A DNA stretch of 64,000 nucleotides from Gilvibacter sediminis. Its GTDB lineage: Bacteria > Bacteroidota > Bacteroidia > Flavobacteriales > Flavobacteriaceae. The stretch lies in contig NZ_JAQQTE010000004.1 in NCBI RefSeq assembly GCF_028561565.1, forward strand, positions 327,017-391,016. Direction: 5' to 3'. Shown piece after piece: positions 8,148 through 16,984 of the stretch (positions within the stretch are counted from its first letter, which is position 1; every line of letters starts with the position of its first letter). The notes under the pieces were generated by a model, which was given only the letters and a program-made list of their open reading frames with translations, was not told the origin of the DNA and searched no databases. The translations under genes and the position numbers were made by a program.

Positions 8148-9568
8148 CAGTCAGACAGGGCCACGTTTATAGCCAATCCACCTTCACTGGTCTCTTTGTA
8201 TTTATTGTTCATGTCATTGGCCGTTTGCCACATGGTATGGATACACTTATCCAGAGGAACTTTGGCGTTCTTCGGGTCACTGTCCAGAGCCAATTCAGAA
8301 GCATTAATGGCCTTAATGGCTCCCATGGCATTGCGCTCAATACAAGGAATTTGCACCAAACCAGCGATAGGATCGCAGGTTAAGCCTAAGTGGTGTTCCA
8401 TGGCTATTTCACTAGCCATCAAGACTTGTTCCGGGGTTCCGCCCATGAGTTCGGTTAAGGCTCCAGCAGCCATAGCAGAAGACACGCCAATTTCAGCCTG
8501 ACATCCACCCATAGCTGCAGAGATGGTAGCGCCCTTTTTAAACAGACTGCCAATTTCTCCAGCAACTAATAGGAACTGCTTCACATCGTCAAAATTGGCG
8601 TCGTGATTCTCAATGACCATATAATACATTAATACGGCTGGGATCACACCAGCACTTCCATTAGTTGGCGCAGTAACAACGCGTCCTAGTGAGGCATTCA
8701 CCTCATTTACTGCTAAGGCGAAACAGCTTACCCATTTCAGGATCTCTCTAAACTTAACTTCTCCATCGCGAATACAAGAGATCCATTCCTGTGGATTGGT
8801 GTATTGGGTATTTCTGATGAGTTTTTTGTGGGTGTCAAAAGCACGACGGCGCACCTTGAGTCCGCCTGGCAAGATCCCTTCGGTATGGCAACCCGTGTAC
8901 ATGCTTTCCAGCATCACCTGCCATACAGCCTCAAAGTCGGCATTTATCTGCGCTTCCGAGCGCAAGGAAAGTTCGTTTTGGTAAACTACCTCAGAGACCT
9001 TCATGTTCAGATCGTTACAATACTGAAGCAATTCTGTGGCTTTTTGAATGGGATAGGGAAACTGGCTAAAGGCCTCTTTCTTAGCAGCAGCGCGTTTTCT
9101 GGACTCTTCCACCACAAATCCACCGCCAATACTGTAAAAGGTCTTCTTAAAAAACTTTCCGGTTTTGAGTAAACCGATAAACTCAATACCGTTGGGGTGG
9201 AAGGGTAAAAACTCCCTATTGAATACGATCTGTTTTTTCAGATCAAAATCAATGGGTCGCTCTCCATTGAGTGCTAGGGTTTTGTTCTCACGGATCAAAG
9301 CAATCTCAGTATCGATCTGATCGGTTGGGAATGTCACCGGATCAAATCCGCAGAGCCCTAAAAGCACCGCAATGTCCGTGGCATGACCTCTTCCGGTCAA
9401 AGACAAAGAGCCGTAAAGATTCACGGTAACCTGATCGATCTGTTTAAAATGACCGCGCTTCTTGGCGATCTTGATCCAACGGTTAGCGGCCCGCCAAGGG
9501 CCTAAGGTATGCGAGCTCGATGGGCCAACGCCTATCTTGAGCATATCGAAAACGGAGATGCTTTCCAC
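8144..9568 (-). CDS. sdaA: L-serine ammonia-lyase, iron-sulfur dependent, single chain
   Basis: The enzyme deaminates L-serine to pyruvate using a [4Fe-4S] cluster. The 474-residue protein carries the N-terminal beta domain (VGPSSSHTLGPWRAANRW, residues 13-30) and the C-terminal catalytic alpha domain in one chain, as in E. coli SdaA. Cysteines for the cluster are visible in AMGGCQAEIG, LTCDPIAG and IPCIERNAMGA. The start is a GTG at 9568; MESISVFDMLKIGVGPSSSHT is the normal family N-terminus, which decides it. A CTAAATTTAG palindrome about 20 bases upstream could hold a TAnnTTTA-type -7 box. Confidence 0.95.
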   Translation of the reverse strand: MESISVFDMLKIGVGPSSSHTLGPWRAANRWIKIAKKRGHFKQIDQVTVNLYGSLSLTGRGHATDIAVLLGLCGFDPVTFPTDQIDTEIALIRENKTLALNGERPIDFDLKKQIVFNREFLPFHPNGIEFIGLLKTGKFFKKTFYSIGGGFVVEESRKRAAAKKEAFSQFPYPIQKATELLQYCNDLNMKVSEVVYQNELSLRSEAQINADFEAVWQVMLESMYTGCHTEGILPGGLKVRRRAFDTHKKLIRNTQYTNPQEWISCIRDGEVKFREILKWVSCFALAVNEVNASLGRVVTAPTNGSAGVIPAVLMYYMVIENHDANFDDVKQFLLVAGEIGSLFKKGATISAAMGGCQAEIGVSSAMAAGALTELMGGTPEQVLMASEIAMEHHLGLTCDPIAGLVQIPCIERNAMGAIKAINASELALDSDPKNAKVPLDKCIHTMWQTANDMNNKYKETSEGGLAINVALSDC

Positions 9569-9626
9569 GGTGGTATTTTAGGGACTAAATTTAGTGTTTT
9601 TGTCCAGAAGCCATTACTTTTAATGA

Positions 9627-10199
9627 GTGGAAACTTCTGGAATACTCGCAAATATTAATCGATACGTAAAACTCGATGATACACAGCAACAAGCCTTCAA
9701 GGCAATCCTCACAAGGAAGGCCTTGAATAAAAGGGAGTTTCTGCTGGAACCGGGTATGATCTGTAGGCATCAAAGCTATGTGGTCTCTGGCTGTTTGCGC
9801 TCCTTTTTTATTGCTGCAGACGGTAGCGAGCAAACCATTCAATTCGCCATAGAAGATTGGTTCATCTCTGATTTTAACAGTTATCTCAATCAAGCGCCGG
9901 GATCACTTTACGTGGAGGCCATTACGCCAACCACCGTTTTACGATTGGAATATGAAGCCACAGAAGCCCTGTGTTTAGAGCACCCGATCTTTGATAGGTA
10001 TTTTAAAATGACAGCCCAGAAGGCCTTCGCCTTTGCTCAAAACAGAATGCTTTCAAACCTGCGAGATAGTGCTACAGAACGCTATTTGGTCTTTAAAGAG
10101 CGTTATCCAGAAATTGTGGAGCGAGTTCCCCAATACGCCTTGGCTTCCTATTTGGGCATGAGCGCTGAGTTTCTCAGTAAGATTCGCAAATCCGTTTAA
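9627..10199 (+). CDS. Crp/Fnr-family transcriptional regulator
   Basis: A 190-residue regulator with an N-terminal cyclic-nucleotide-binding-like beta roll (LEPGMICRHQSYVVSGCLRSF and a following DGSEQTIQFAIEDWF) and a short C-terminal winged helix region (ALASYLGMSAEFLSKIRKS). The protein ends straight after the recognition helix, which is usual for this Bacteroidota subfamily. The start is a GTG at 9627: an in-frame TGA precedes it and no ATG occurs in frame until the beta roll. The ligand is unknown. The dehydrogenase gene follows after 76 bases and is a possible target or operon partner. Confidence 0.85.
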   Translation: METSGILANINRYVKLDDTQQQAFKAILTRKALNKREFLLEPGMICRHQSYVVSGCLRSFFIAADGSEQTIQFAIEDWFISDFNSYLNQAPGSLYVEAITPTTVLRLEYEATEALCLEHPIFDRYFKMTAQKAFAFAQNRMLSNLRDSATERYLVFKERYPEIVERVPQYALASYLGMSAEFLSKIRKSV

Positions 10200-10275
10200 T
10201 TCTTGTTTTCTTGAACTGGTTCATTTTTTCTGCGGAGACGATCCTGGAAATTTGCCTTAATTAAATCCATTGAAC

Positions 10276-11136
10276 ATGAAAATTACATTTATAGGCCTGG
10301 GAATTATGGGCCAAGCTATGGCTACCAATTTGTTGAAAAACGGAACCGCCTTAACGGTATATAATCGTTCTCTAGAAAAGGCGGAGCCTTTAAAAGCCTT
10401 GGGGGCGACAGTAGCTCAAAGCGCAAAAGAAGCAGTGGCAGAGGCAGATCTGGTGATCAGTATGCTTGCAGATCCGTCTGCGGTTGAACAAACTTTTTTG
10501 AGCGAATCTGGAATTTTAAAGCATATGAAATCCGGTTCCACCTGGATAGACTGTTCTACCGTTGATCCTGAATTTAGTAGGTTATCTGCAGCGGCAGCGC
10601 AAAAAAGTGGAGTTGCTTTTATTGATGCCCCCGTGGCAGGGTCCAAACCGCAAGCAGAAGCTGCCGTATTGAGTTTTTTTGTGGGAACCACTGCTGAAGG
10701 AATAGCGCCTTTTGAGTCCTTACTTTTACAGATGGGACAAAAAGTGATTCCCTTTGATACTGTAGGGCATGGGTCCTCTTTTAAAATGGTGGTCAATATG
10801 CTTTTGGGACAGTCTATGGTCATCTTTAGTGAGGCCATCCAATTAGGAACGGCATTGAACATCGATCCAGAATTCTTATTAAAAACGCTTCCTAAGCTAC
10901 CTGTGACCGCTCCATTTACAGCCTTAAAGACAGATAACATCAGCAATAATACCTATCCAACACATTTTCCTTTAGAGCATATGTTGAAGGATCTGCGCTT
11001 GGCTACTCAGGCTTATAGTTCCGCAGGGAAAAGATTGGCTGTGGCAGAAACGGTTAAGGCCCAATTTGAAGGGGCGGCAGAAGCCGGTAGAACGCGCCAG
11101 GACTTTAGTGCCATACATGCCTATTTAACATCCTAA
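10276..11136 (+). CDS. NAD(P)-dependent beta-hydroxyacid dehydrogenase family oxidoreductase
   Basis: A 286-residue member of the 3-hydroxyisobutyrate dehydrogenase/glyoxylate reductase family. It begins with the Rossmann fingerprint MKITFIGLGIMGQAMATNL and continues with SGSTWIDCSTVDPEFS, APVAGSKPQAEAAVLSFFVG and the catalytic-Lys region GHGSSFKMVVNMLL. The substrate is uncertain: hydroxyisobutyrate, succinic semialdehyde or a related compound. The ATG at 10276 is preferred over a TTG two codons upstream because the Rossmann motif starts right after it. It follows a Crp-like regulator on the same strand. Confidence 0.88.
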   Translation: MKITFIGLGIMGQAMATNLLKNGTALTVYNRSLEKAEPLKALGATVAQSAKEAVAEADLVISMLADPSAVEQTFLSESGILKHMKSGSTWIDCSTVDPEFSRLSAAAAQKSGVAFIDAPVAGSKPQAEAAVLSFFVGTTAEGIAPFESLLLQMGQKVIPFDTVGHGSSFKMVVNMLLGQSMVIFSEAIQLGTALNIDPEFLLKTLPKLPVTAPFTALKTDNISNNTYPTHFPLEHMLKDLRLATQAYSSAGKRLAVAETVKAQFEGAAEAGRTRQDFSAIHAYLTS

Positions 11137-11147
11137 GCAAGACAACA

Positions 11148-11183
11148 ATGACAGGCTGTACAGTTAGACTGACAGCCTGTCAT
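11148..11183. promoter_or_regulatory. Perfect 12-bp inverted repeat between the dehydrogenase gene and dnaK
   Basis: ATGACAGGCTGT (11148-11159) and its exact reverse complement (11172-11183) flank a 12-base loop. There is no T run after either arm, so it is a poor intrinsic terminator. It lies 12 bases after the dehydrogenase stop and about 22 bases ahead of the dnaK -33 element, so an mRNA 3' end structure or an operator are both possible. It does not match the CIRCE element. Confidence 0.6.
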
Positions 11184-11205
11184 AATTATAGAGCTGGCAT
11201 AATGA

Positions 11206-11234
11206 TTGACTATAGGGGAGTGAGTTTAAATTTG
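11206..11234 (+). promoter_or_regulatory. Bacteroidota-type housekeeping promoter of dnaK
   Basis: TTG at 11206-11208 and TAAATTTG at 11227-11234 are 18 bases apart, an exact match to the -33 TTG / -7 TAnnTTTG consensus of Bacteroidota primary sigma factor promoters. The dnaK ATG follows 26 bases after the -7 box, giving a leader of about 20 bases. Confidence 0.75.
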
Positions 11235-11260
11235 AATCATTACACCTATAGCATATAATT

Positions 11261-13162
11261 ATGAGTAAAATTATTGGAATCGACTTAGGAACCACCAACT
11301 CGTGTGTCGCCGTTATGGAAGGAAGCGAGCCTACGGTGATTCCGAATGCCGAAGGAAAAAGAACAACACCATCCGTAATTGCTTTTGTAGAAGGCGGTGA
11401 GATCAAGGTGGGTGACCCTGCAAAACGTCAGGCAGTAACCAACCCAACCAAGACCGTAGCTTCTATCAAGCGTTTTATGGGGAACAAATACAGCGAGTCT
11501 CAGCAAGAAGCTGATCGCGCTGCCTATACAGTAGTAAAAGGAGACAACGACACGCCACGTGTGGATATTGACGGTCGCCTTTACACGCCACAAGAGCTTT
11601 CTGCCATGGTACTTCAGAAAATGAAGAAAACTGCAGAAGACTACTTAGGTACTTCCGTTTCGGAAGCAGTTATTACCGTACCTGCCTACTTTAACGACTC
11701 TCAACGTCAAGCGACAAAAGAAGCTGGTGAGATCGCAGGATTGACCGTTCGCAGAATTATCAACGAACCAACCGCAGCTGCTTTGGCTTACGGTTTGGAC
11801 AAAAAGACCTCAGACCAAAAGATCGTAGTCTTTGACTTTGGAGGTGGAACGCATGACGTTTCTATCTTGGAGCTTGGAGATGGCGTATTTGAAGTATTGG
11901 CTACTGATGGTGATACTCACCTTGGTGGTGACGATGTGGACACCAAGATCATCAATTGGTTGGCCGATGAGTTCAAAGCCGATGAGAACATGGATCTTAG
12001 ACAAGACCCAATGGCTTTGCAACGTTTAAAAGAAGCTGCTGAGAAGGCGAAGATCGAATTGTCATCTTCTTCTCAGACAGAGATCAACTTGCCTTACATC
12101 ACTGCAACTGCTAGCGGACCTAAGCACTTGGTACGCACTTTGAGCCGTGCAAAGTTTGAGCAATTGATCGACGATCTAGTAAAAAGAACTATTGAGCCTT
12201 GTCAGACTGCGCTTAAGAATGCAGGACTTTCAACTTCTGATATCGACGAGGTAATCCTAGTAGGAGGTTCTACACGTATTCCTGCAGTACAGGAAGCTGT
12301 AAAGAACTTCTTTGGAAAAGAACCAAGTAAAGGAGTAAACCCAGACGAGGTAGTAGCTGTAGGAGCTGCTATTCAAGGAGGAGTATTGACCGGAGACGTA
12401 AAAGACGTATTGCTTCTGGATGTGACACCACTTTCTCTTGGAATTGAGACCATGGGAGGCGTAATGACCAAACTGATCGAGGCGAATACTACTATTCCTA
12501 CTAAGAAGTCACAGGTATTCTCTACGGCTGCAGACAACCAGCCAAGTGTGGAGATCCACGTACTTCAAGGAGAGCGTCCAATGGCTAAAGATAACAAGAC
12601 CATCGGAAGATTTCACTTAGACGGAATTCCACCAGCACCGCGCGGGATGCCTCAAATTGAGGTGACCTTTGATATTGATGCCAACGGTATCATCAAAGTA
12701 ACTGCGGCAGACAAGGCGACTGGAAAATCTCAGGACATCCGTATTGAAGCCTCTTCTGGACTTACAGAAGAAGAGATCGAAAAGATGAAAGCAGAGGCAG
12801 AAGCCAATGCAGAAGCCGATAAAGCTGCTAAAGAAAAAGCAGAAAAGATCAACGAAGCAGATGCGATGATCTTCCAAACTGAAAAGCAATTGGAAGAATT
12901 CGGAGATAAGATCAGCGAAGACAAGAAAGCGCCGATCCAAGCTGCTCTTGAAGATCTAAAGAAAGCTTTTGAAACTAAGGAGCTTGAGACCATCCAACCT
13001 GCACTAGACAAGCTTAATGAAGCTTGGAAAGTTGCCAGCGAGGAAATGTATAAAGCCCAAGCGGAAGCTCAGCAGCAAGGAGCACCGACAGGTGATGCCT
13101 CAGCCGCTGGAGACGACCAAGGATCTGACGTTGAAGACGTAGATTTCGAAGAAGTCAAGTAG
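11261..13162 (+). CDS. dnaK: Hsp70 chaperone DnaK
   Basis: DnaK is the ATP-driven general chaperone, acting with DnaJ and GrpE in the cytoplasm; neither partner is encoded here. All three Hsp70 signatures are present: [12 protein letters not shown] (5-16), [15 protein letters not shown], and [17 protein letters not shown]. The His in GGGTHDVS replaces the usual Phe, a form I have seen in other Bacteroidota DnaKs. The substrate-binding domain and helical lid follow, ending in a Gln/Ala-rich linker and an acidic tail [11 protein letters not shown]. The 633 residues are normal. An oddity lies just past the stop: the codons for the last residues are repeated out of frame (see separate entry). Confidence 0.98.
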   Translation: MSKIIGIDLGTTNSCVAVMEGSEPTVIPNAEGKRTTPSVIAFVEGGEIKVGDPAKRQAVTNPTKTVASIKRFMGNKYSESQQEADRAAYTVVKGDNDTPRVDIDGRLYTPQELSAMVLQKMKKTAEDYLGTSVSEAVITVPAYFNDSQRQATKEAGEIAGLTVRRIINEPTAAALAYGLDKKTSDQKIVVFDFGGGTHDVSILELGDGVFEVLATDGDTHLGGDDVDTKIINWLADEFKADENMDLRQDPMALQRLKEAAEKAKIELSSSSQTEINLPYITATASGPKHLVRTLSRAKFEQLIDDLVKRTIEPCQTALKNAGLSTSDIDEVILVGGSTRIPAVQEAVKNFFGKEPSKGVNPDEVVAVGAAIQGGVLTGDVKDVLLLDVTPLSLGIETMGGVMTKLIEANTTIPTKKSQVFSTAADNQPSVEIHVLQGERPMAKDNKTIGRFHLDGIPPAPRGMPQIEVTFDIDANGIIKVTAADKATGKSQDIRIEASSGLTEEEIEKMKAEAEANAEADKAAKEKAEKINEADAMIFQTEKQLEEFGDKISEDKKAPIQAALEDLKKAFETKELETIQPALDKLNEAWKVASEEMYKAQAEAQQQGAPTGDASAAGDDQGSDVEDVDFEEVK

Positions 13163-13166
13163 CCTG

Positions 13167-13208
13167 TCACGTGCTTGACACGTGATAGATTTTGAAGAAG
13201 TGAAGTAA
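13167..13208 (+). repeat. Out-of-frame second copy of the dnaK 3' end, preceded by a small hairpin
   Basis: The dnaK gene ends with codons for DFEEVK and TAG at 13142-13162. At 13188-13208 the sequence GATTTTGAAGAAGTGAAGTAA would again read DFEEVK-stop, one frame off. Between them lies TCACGTG-CTTGA-CACGTGA (13167-13185), a perfect 7-bp hairpin. The second copy differs from the first at a few third-codon positions. It looks like a tandem duplication or an insertion that moved the stop upstream. Confidence 0.75.
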
Positions 13209-13227
13209 TTCATTGATATACAGATAG

Positions 13228-13260
13228 AAACCCGGCCAATTGGCCGGGTTTTTTGTTTTC
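13228..13260 (+). terminator. Intrinsic terminator of dnaK
   Basis: AAACCCGGCC-AATT-GGCCGGGTTT is a perfect 24-base palindrome (13228-13251) followed by a T-rich run, TTTTGTTTTC. It sits 66 bases after the dnaK stop and is the strongest terminator in the window. Confidence 0.92.
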
Positions 13261-13330
13261 TAGCAAAAAAAGTTTTGATTCTTTTTCAGGATTTTTTCCA
13301 AACCGGTTGTTAATCCAATAAACGACCACT

Positions 13331-14884
13331 ATGCGAAAGAATCAAATTATCAGTCTTGTTCTACTGTCCATTTCAGGACTCTTGCTGTTTACCGTTTTTC
13401 AAAAGAACAAAGCAATAAATCAATCTAAACCGAGCTTTGCAGCAGATCAAACCTATCGTGTTTCCTTCAACTATTATTTAGAAGATTTTGACTCGCAGGA
13501 TCAAGTAAACTGGTATCTGCCTCAAAACAGTAGCAGACAGCAAATCGACAGTCTGAATTTCCCAACAGCACTTATTCCTAAAAAAGATGCTTACGGTACG
13601 CGTCTAAGATGGATCGCTCATGGAGAAACTCAATACAAACAACTACAAACCAGTTTTGTCTTTAAGGGAAAGGCTTATCAGCACCAAATCCCTGAAAACT
13701 TTAAAACAGATACTGAATCCGCGACCCAATACTTAGTATCAACTCCCTTGATTCAAACTGATGCGCCAGAGATCATTGCTCTGGCAGATCAGATCAGCGA
13801 AGCAAACAGCAGTGATCTTTTGAGAATTACTGCGGCTTTTGATCGGGTGGTGCAAATTCCATCGGCTCCAATTATTACCAAGACCGATGCACTTACAGCG
13901 CTTTCAAGAAATTATGCTTCTTGTAACGGTAAGAGCCGATTGTTTGTGGCTTTGGCTCGTGCCATGGGCTATCCGGCAAGACTGAGTGGTGGGCTCATCT
14001 TAGAAAATGCGCAGAAAAGAACCTCTCACGTTTGGACTGAACTAAAAATTGACGGACAGTGGATCCCTTTTGACACCCTCAATGGTCATTTTGGGTATTT
14101 GCCTGCCAATTATTTGGCCATTCATCATGGTGATCGAGCCATGTTGAGCCACAGTCCAGGAATGTCCTTTGATTACAATTACAGCATGAAGCAGGTGGAA
14201 GTTTTAAAATTCTTAGAGCATCCCACAGCTACCTTGAGCAGTTTTAGTCCTTTAGGCTTGTTTAGACTTTTAGAGTCTGGAGTCTTAAATACAACTGCCT
14301 TGTATCTGATCTTGATGCTGCCCCTAGGCGGATTATTAGTAGCCTTTTTACGCAATGTTGTGGGCTTAAAGACCTTTGGCGTGTTCTTGCCCGTATTGAT
14401 AGCCTATGCCTTATTTGAAACAGGATTCGGTCTTGGAATTCTACTGTTCACGGGACTGATCTTGTTTGTAGGACTCGCTTCCAGACCGTTCCAGCGCTTG
14501 GGTTTATTACACACGCCTAAATTGGTGATCTCCCTAACCCTTATGGTTGTTTTTATGCTGGCCGGAACGGCAGCGGGTCTTTATTTTGATATTCCTTGGT
14601 TGCGCTCACTCACAGTTTTTCCAACGATTATCTTGACATTATCCGCAGAGAAATTCAGTAATCTCATTGTTGAAGATGGCTTGGCCGACGCTTCAAGAAT
14701 GCTATTTCAAACCCTATTGGCAGTAAGTTGTTGTTATTTGCTGTTTCAACAACAGCTGATCTTTGAATGGTTGGTGGTCTTTCCAGAATTCCTAATGCTG
14801 ATCATTGTTATCGCAATTCTTTTAGGCCGATATATTGGATTCCGATTGGTAGAAATCGTTCGCTTCAATCCACTTTTAAAATAG
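13331..14884 (+). CDS. Transglutaminase-like protein fused to seven transmembrane helices (UUP1-like)
   Basis: The 517-residue protein has an N-terminal membrane anchor (7-24), an extracytoplasmic region of about 290 residues and seven membrane helices (about 320-500). The soluble part ends in a transglutaminase-like core, NYASCNGKSRLFVALARAMG with RTSHVWTELKIDGQWIPFD. This matches the family known as inactive transglutaminase fused to 7TM helices, which is paired with ATP-grasp ligases in many bacteria. Here Cys198, His233 and Asp248 sit where a catalytic triad would be, so activity should not be ruled out. It is 5 bases ahead of the ATP-grasp gene. The biochemical role is unproven. Confidence 0.82.
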   Translation: MRKNQIISLVLLSISGLLLFTVFQKNKAINQSKPSFAADQTYRVSFNYYLEDFDSQDQVNWYLPQNSSRQQIDSLNFPTALIPKKDAYGTRLRWIAHGETQYKQLQTSFVFKGKAYQHQIPENFKTDTESATQYLVSTPLIQTDAPEIIALADQISEANSSDLLRITAAFDRVVQIPSAPIITKTDALTALSRNYASCNGKSRLFVALARAMGYPARLSGGLILENAQKRTSHVWTELKIDGQWIPFDTLNGHFGYLPANYLAIHHGDRAMLSHSPGMSFDYNYSMKQVEVLKFLEHPTATLSSFSPLGLFRLLESGVLNTTALYLILMLPLGGLLVAFLRNVVGLKTFGVFLPVLIAYALFETGFGLGILLFTGLILFVGLASRPFQRLGLLHTPKLVISLTLMVVFMLAGTAAGLYFDIPWLRSLTVFPTIILTLSAEKFSNLIVEDGLADASRMLFQTLLAVSCCYLLFQQQLIFEWLVVFPEFLMLIIVIAILLGRYIGFRLVEIVRFNPLLK

Positions 14885-14889
14885 GCACT

Positions 14890-15762
14890 ATGTTCAGATT
14901 TATTAAACCCAATGGTGTCATGGGGATCAACAAGCGCAACAGAACCTTGATCTATCCCAACAACCAGCGCAAGCATTACAAATTGGCCGATGATAAGGTA
15001 GAGTGCAAGCAAATCTTGCATAAGCACGGGATTGCCTGTGCAGAGACCTATGCCGTGATTCACAAGCACAGTGAGATCAAAAGATCCTGGCAACATTGCC
15101 AACAATACAATGCCTTGGCTATAAAACCTGCCAATGGCTGTGGGGGAGACGGCATCTTGATCCTACGCAAAAAGCAAGGACAGTGGGAAGGTTCTGGAAA
15201 AGTGTTTGCTGATGCTGATGTCAAACGCCATATCGCCAATATCATTACCGGTATGTACTCCATGCGTTCTGAGGACCGCTGCTTGATTGAAGCCTGTATT
15301 GTACCTCACGAATTTTTTGGTAGTATCTATAAAGAGGGTGTGCCTGATTTTAGGGTGATCACTTTAAAGGGTGTCCCCATAATGGCGATGCTCCGAATGC
15401 CAACCTCCAAAAGCAATGGGAAAGCCAATCTGCATCAAAAAGGCGTCGGTATAGGTGTAGATATGACCACCGGAAAACTCACTCAAGTCTATGATGGCTG
15501 TACGTATAGCGACAACCACCCAGACAACAGCCGCTGTGTCAAGGGTATGGATGTGCCTTATTGGGATGACCTTTATGCGCTCAGCATGGCGACGGCAAAG
15601 ATCTTTCCCTTGGGCTATTTAGGGATTGATATTGTCATTGACCATCACCTCGGCCCACAAATAATGGAAGTCAATGTAAGACCAGGACTGGGAATTCAAT
15701 TAGTCAATAAAATGGGGCTACAAGCGGCTATTAACGCACAACCAAAACTAAACACCTTATGA
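14890..15762 (+). CDS. ATP-grasp ligase, alpha-L-glutamate ligase-like (RimK-related)
   Basis: A 290-residue ATP-grasp enzyme of the alpha-L-glutamate ligase-like family, expected to join an amino acid to a carboxylate with ATP. The ATP-grasp signs are ALAIKPANGCGGDGILIL (about residues 76-93) and, near the end, GPQIMEVNVRPGLGIQL with the Mg-binding Glu and Asn. The start at 14890 (MFRFIKPNGVMGINKRNR) matches the family N-terminus; an overlapping longer reading of the same frame inside the upstream gene is spurious. It is coupled to the 7TM-transglutaminase gene (gap 5) and to the next gene (4-base overlap), implying one pathway. The substrate is unknown. Confidence 0.85.
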   Translation: MFRFIKPNGVMGINKRNRTLIYPNNQRKHYKLADDKVECKQILHKHGIACAETYAVIHKHSEIKRSWQHCQQYNALAIKPANGCGGDGILILRKKQGQWEGSGKVFADADVKRHIANIITGMYSMRSEDRCLIEACIVPHEFFGSIYKEGVPDFRVITLKGVPIMAMLRMPTSKSNGKANLHQKGVGIGVDMTTGKLTQVYDGCTYSDNHPDNSRCVKGMDVPYWDDLYALSMATAKIFPLGYLGIDIVIDHHLGPQIMEVNVRPGLGIQLVNKMGLQAAINAQPKLNTL

Positions 15763-16889
15763 ACAGATTTATCCTATTAGTTGTTCTGCTCTTTACCAGT
15801 CTAGGTCTAGCTCAGAAAACAGAAAATCATAAATTCAGAGTCCTTACCCTTAGCGGCTACGAATACAATTATTTGAAGAGTCCCGATGAAGTTCTTTTTG
15901 AGGGTACAGTTTTGGGTCGAGACAGCCTGATCAATAGCAGTGTCTATCAAGATATTGACCTGCGTTACAATTTTAAGACAGAAGGTCGATACAGCACCTT
16001 TAGTCTTGTAGCTGCTCCGGAAGCCCGATTCTTTTACGAACAACCTGAGGACTCTTATTGGCGATTTTCACTCAACCTGTCCTATGAATTGGAGCTCTCT
16101 AAAAGCTGGGACTATTTGGCTTTTGCGAGATTCAAGCGCAACGATAGAGAAGGACTTGATGGAGCGCAAGATATTTTAATCAATCCCTTAGGGTTTACCC
16201 AATACGAGGCACAAACAGGGGTTCAGTATCGTCCGTTTCGATACAATAAAATGATACTGTTAGCAGGATTCCGACACAAAAATTTTGATGCTTTTGGGGT
16301 TAGAGATCTGGAGTATAATCAATATGAGCTCAGCTTTACCAGCGAGCAGAGGTTTAAAGTAGGGCGGCGGTTTCAGAAGATCGGTATCGAGCTCGCCGCC
16401 CGAAAACGACTGTATCAGACTTTAAACACCACCAATGAGATTCCCGATGGAGAGCGCGATTGGGATTATTTGGATGCCACGGCCTTTTTAGAACTCCGTT
16501 TGAGCAAGGCTTTTAGAATCACTCCTGCCTTTAATTATTATCAGAGGATAGACCAATTGATTGACCGGTCTGGCTTTACACAATTTGGGCCTCGTTTGGG
16601 TTTGAGATACAGTGGAGATAAGCTTGTGTTGAACGCGAGCACTGCCTTTAATACCCGAAATTATAAAACTTTTGATGCTCGTGATTCATCTGGGCTCACA
16701 GGAGAGAAGATCAAATACGAGTATGTCAATCTCAGTTTCAACGCGACTTGGCAACTCAACGAAAGTCTCTATATAAGGGCAGAGGTCTATTCCAGAGTCC
16801 GTAGTACCAATTATACAGATATTACTGCCAGATCCTTTAGAAACTACCGCAATCAATACGCGGGCCTAGGATTACAATGGAGGCTTTAA
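15759..16889 (+). CDS. Secreted beta-rich protein, probable outer-membrane component of the ATP-grasp cassette
   Basis: The 376-residue protein has a signal peptide (MNRFILLVVLLFTSLGLAQ) and then alternating amphipathic strands such as RYNFKTEGRYSTFSLVAAP and YWRFSLNLSYELELSK, ending in YAGLGLQWRL. The pattern fits an outer-membrane beta-barrel of about 14-16 strands, though the last residue is Leu rather than Phe. No named family is recognised. The gene overlaps the ATP-grasp gene by 4 bases (ATGA), so the product probably serves the same process at the cell envelope. Confidence 0.7.
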   Translation: MNRFILLVVLLFTSLGLAQKTENHKFRVLTLSGYEYNYLKSPDEVLFEGTVLGRDSLINSSVYQDIDLRYNFKTEGRYSTFSLVAAPEARFFYEQPEDSYWRFSLNLSYELELSKSWDYLAFARFKRNDREGLDGAQDILINPLGFTQYEAQTGVQYRPFRYNKMILLAGFRHKNFDAFGVRDLEYNQYELSFTSEQRFKVGRRFQKIGIELAARKRLYQTLNTTNEIPDGERDWDYLDATAFLELRLSKAFRITPAFNYYQRIDQLIDRSGFTQFGPRLGLRYSGDKLVLNASTAFNTRNYKTFDARDSSGLTGEKIKYEYVNLSFNATWQLNESLYIRAEVYSRVRSTNYTDITARSFRNYRNQYAGLGLQWRL

Positions 16890-16984
16890 CCCTAAAGAGG
16901 CCGGGCTACAGTGTTAAAAATCAAGCAGGGAAGGGGATAATTTCTTAAATTAGGAAAACAATCCTTTTGAAAAATCTTTGCCCA

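Noticed and set aside
11285-13011. Several open frames antisense to dnaK
   Set aside because: dnaK is a strong, complete gene; antisense frames with Cys- and Ser-rich or Phe-rich runs are the usual shadow of its acidic and Lys-rich codons.
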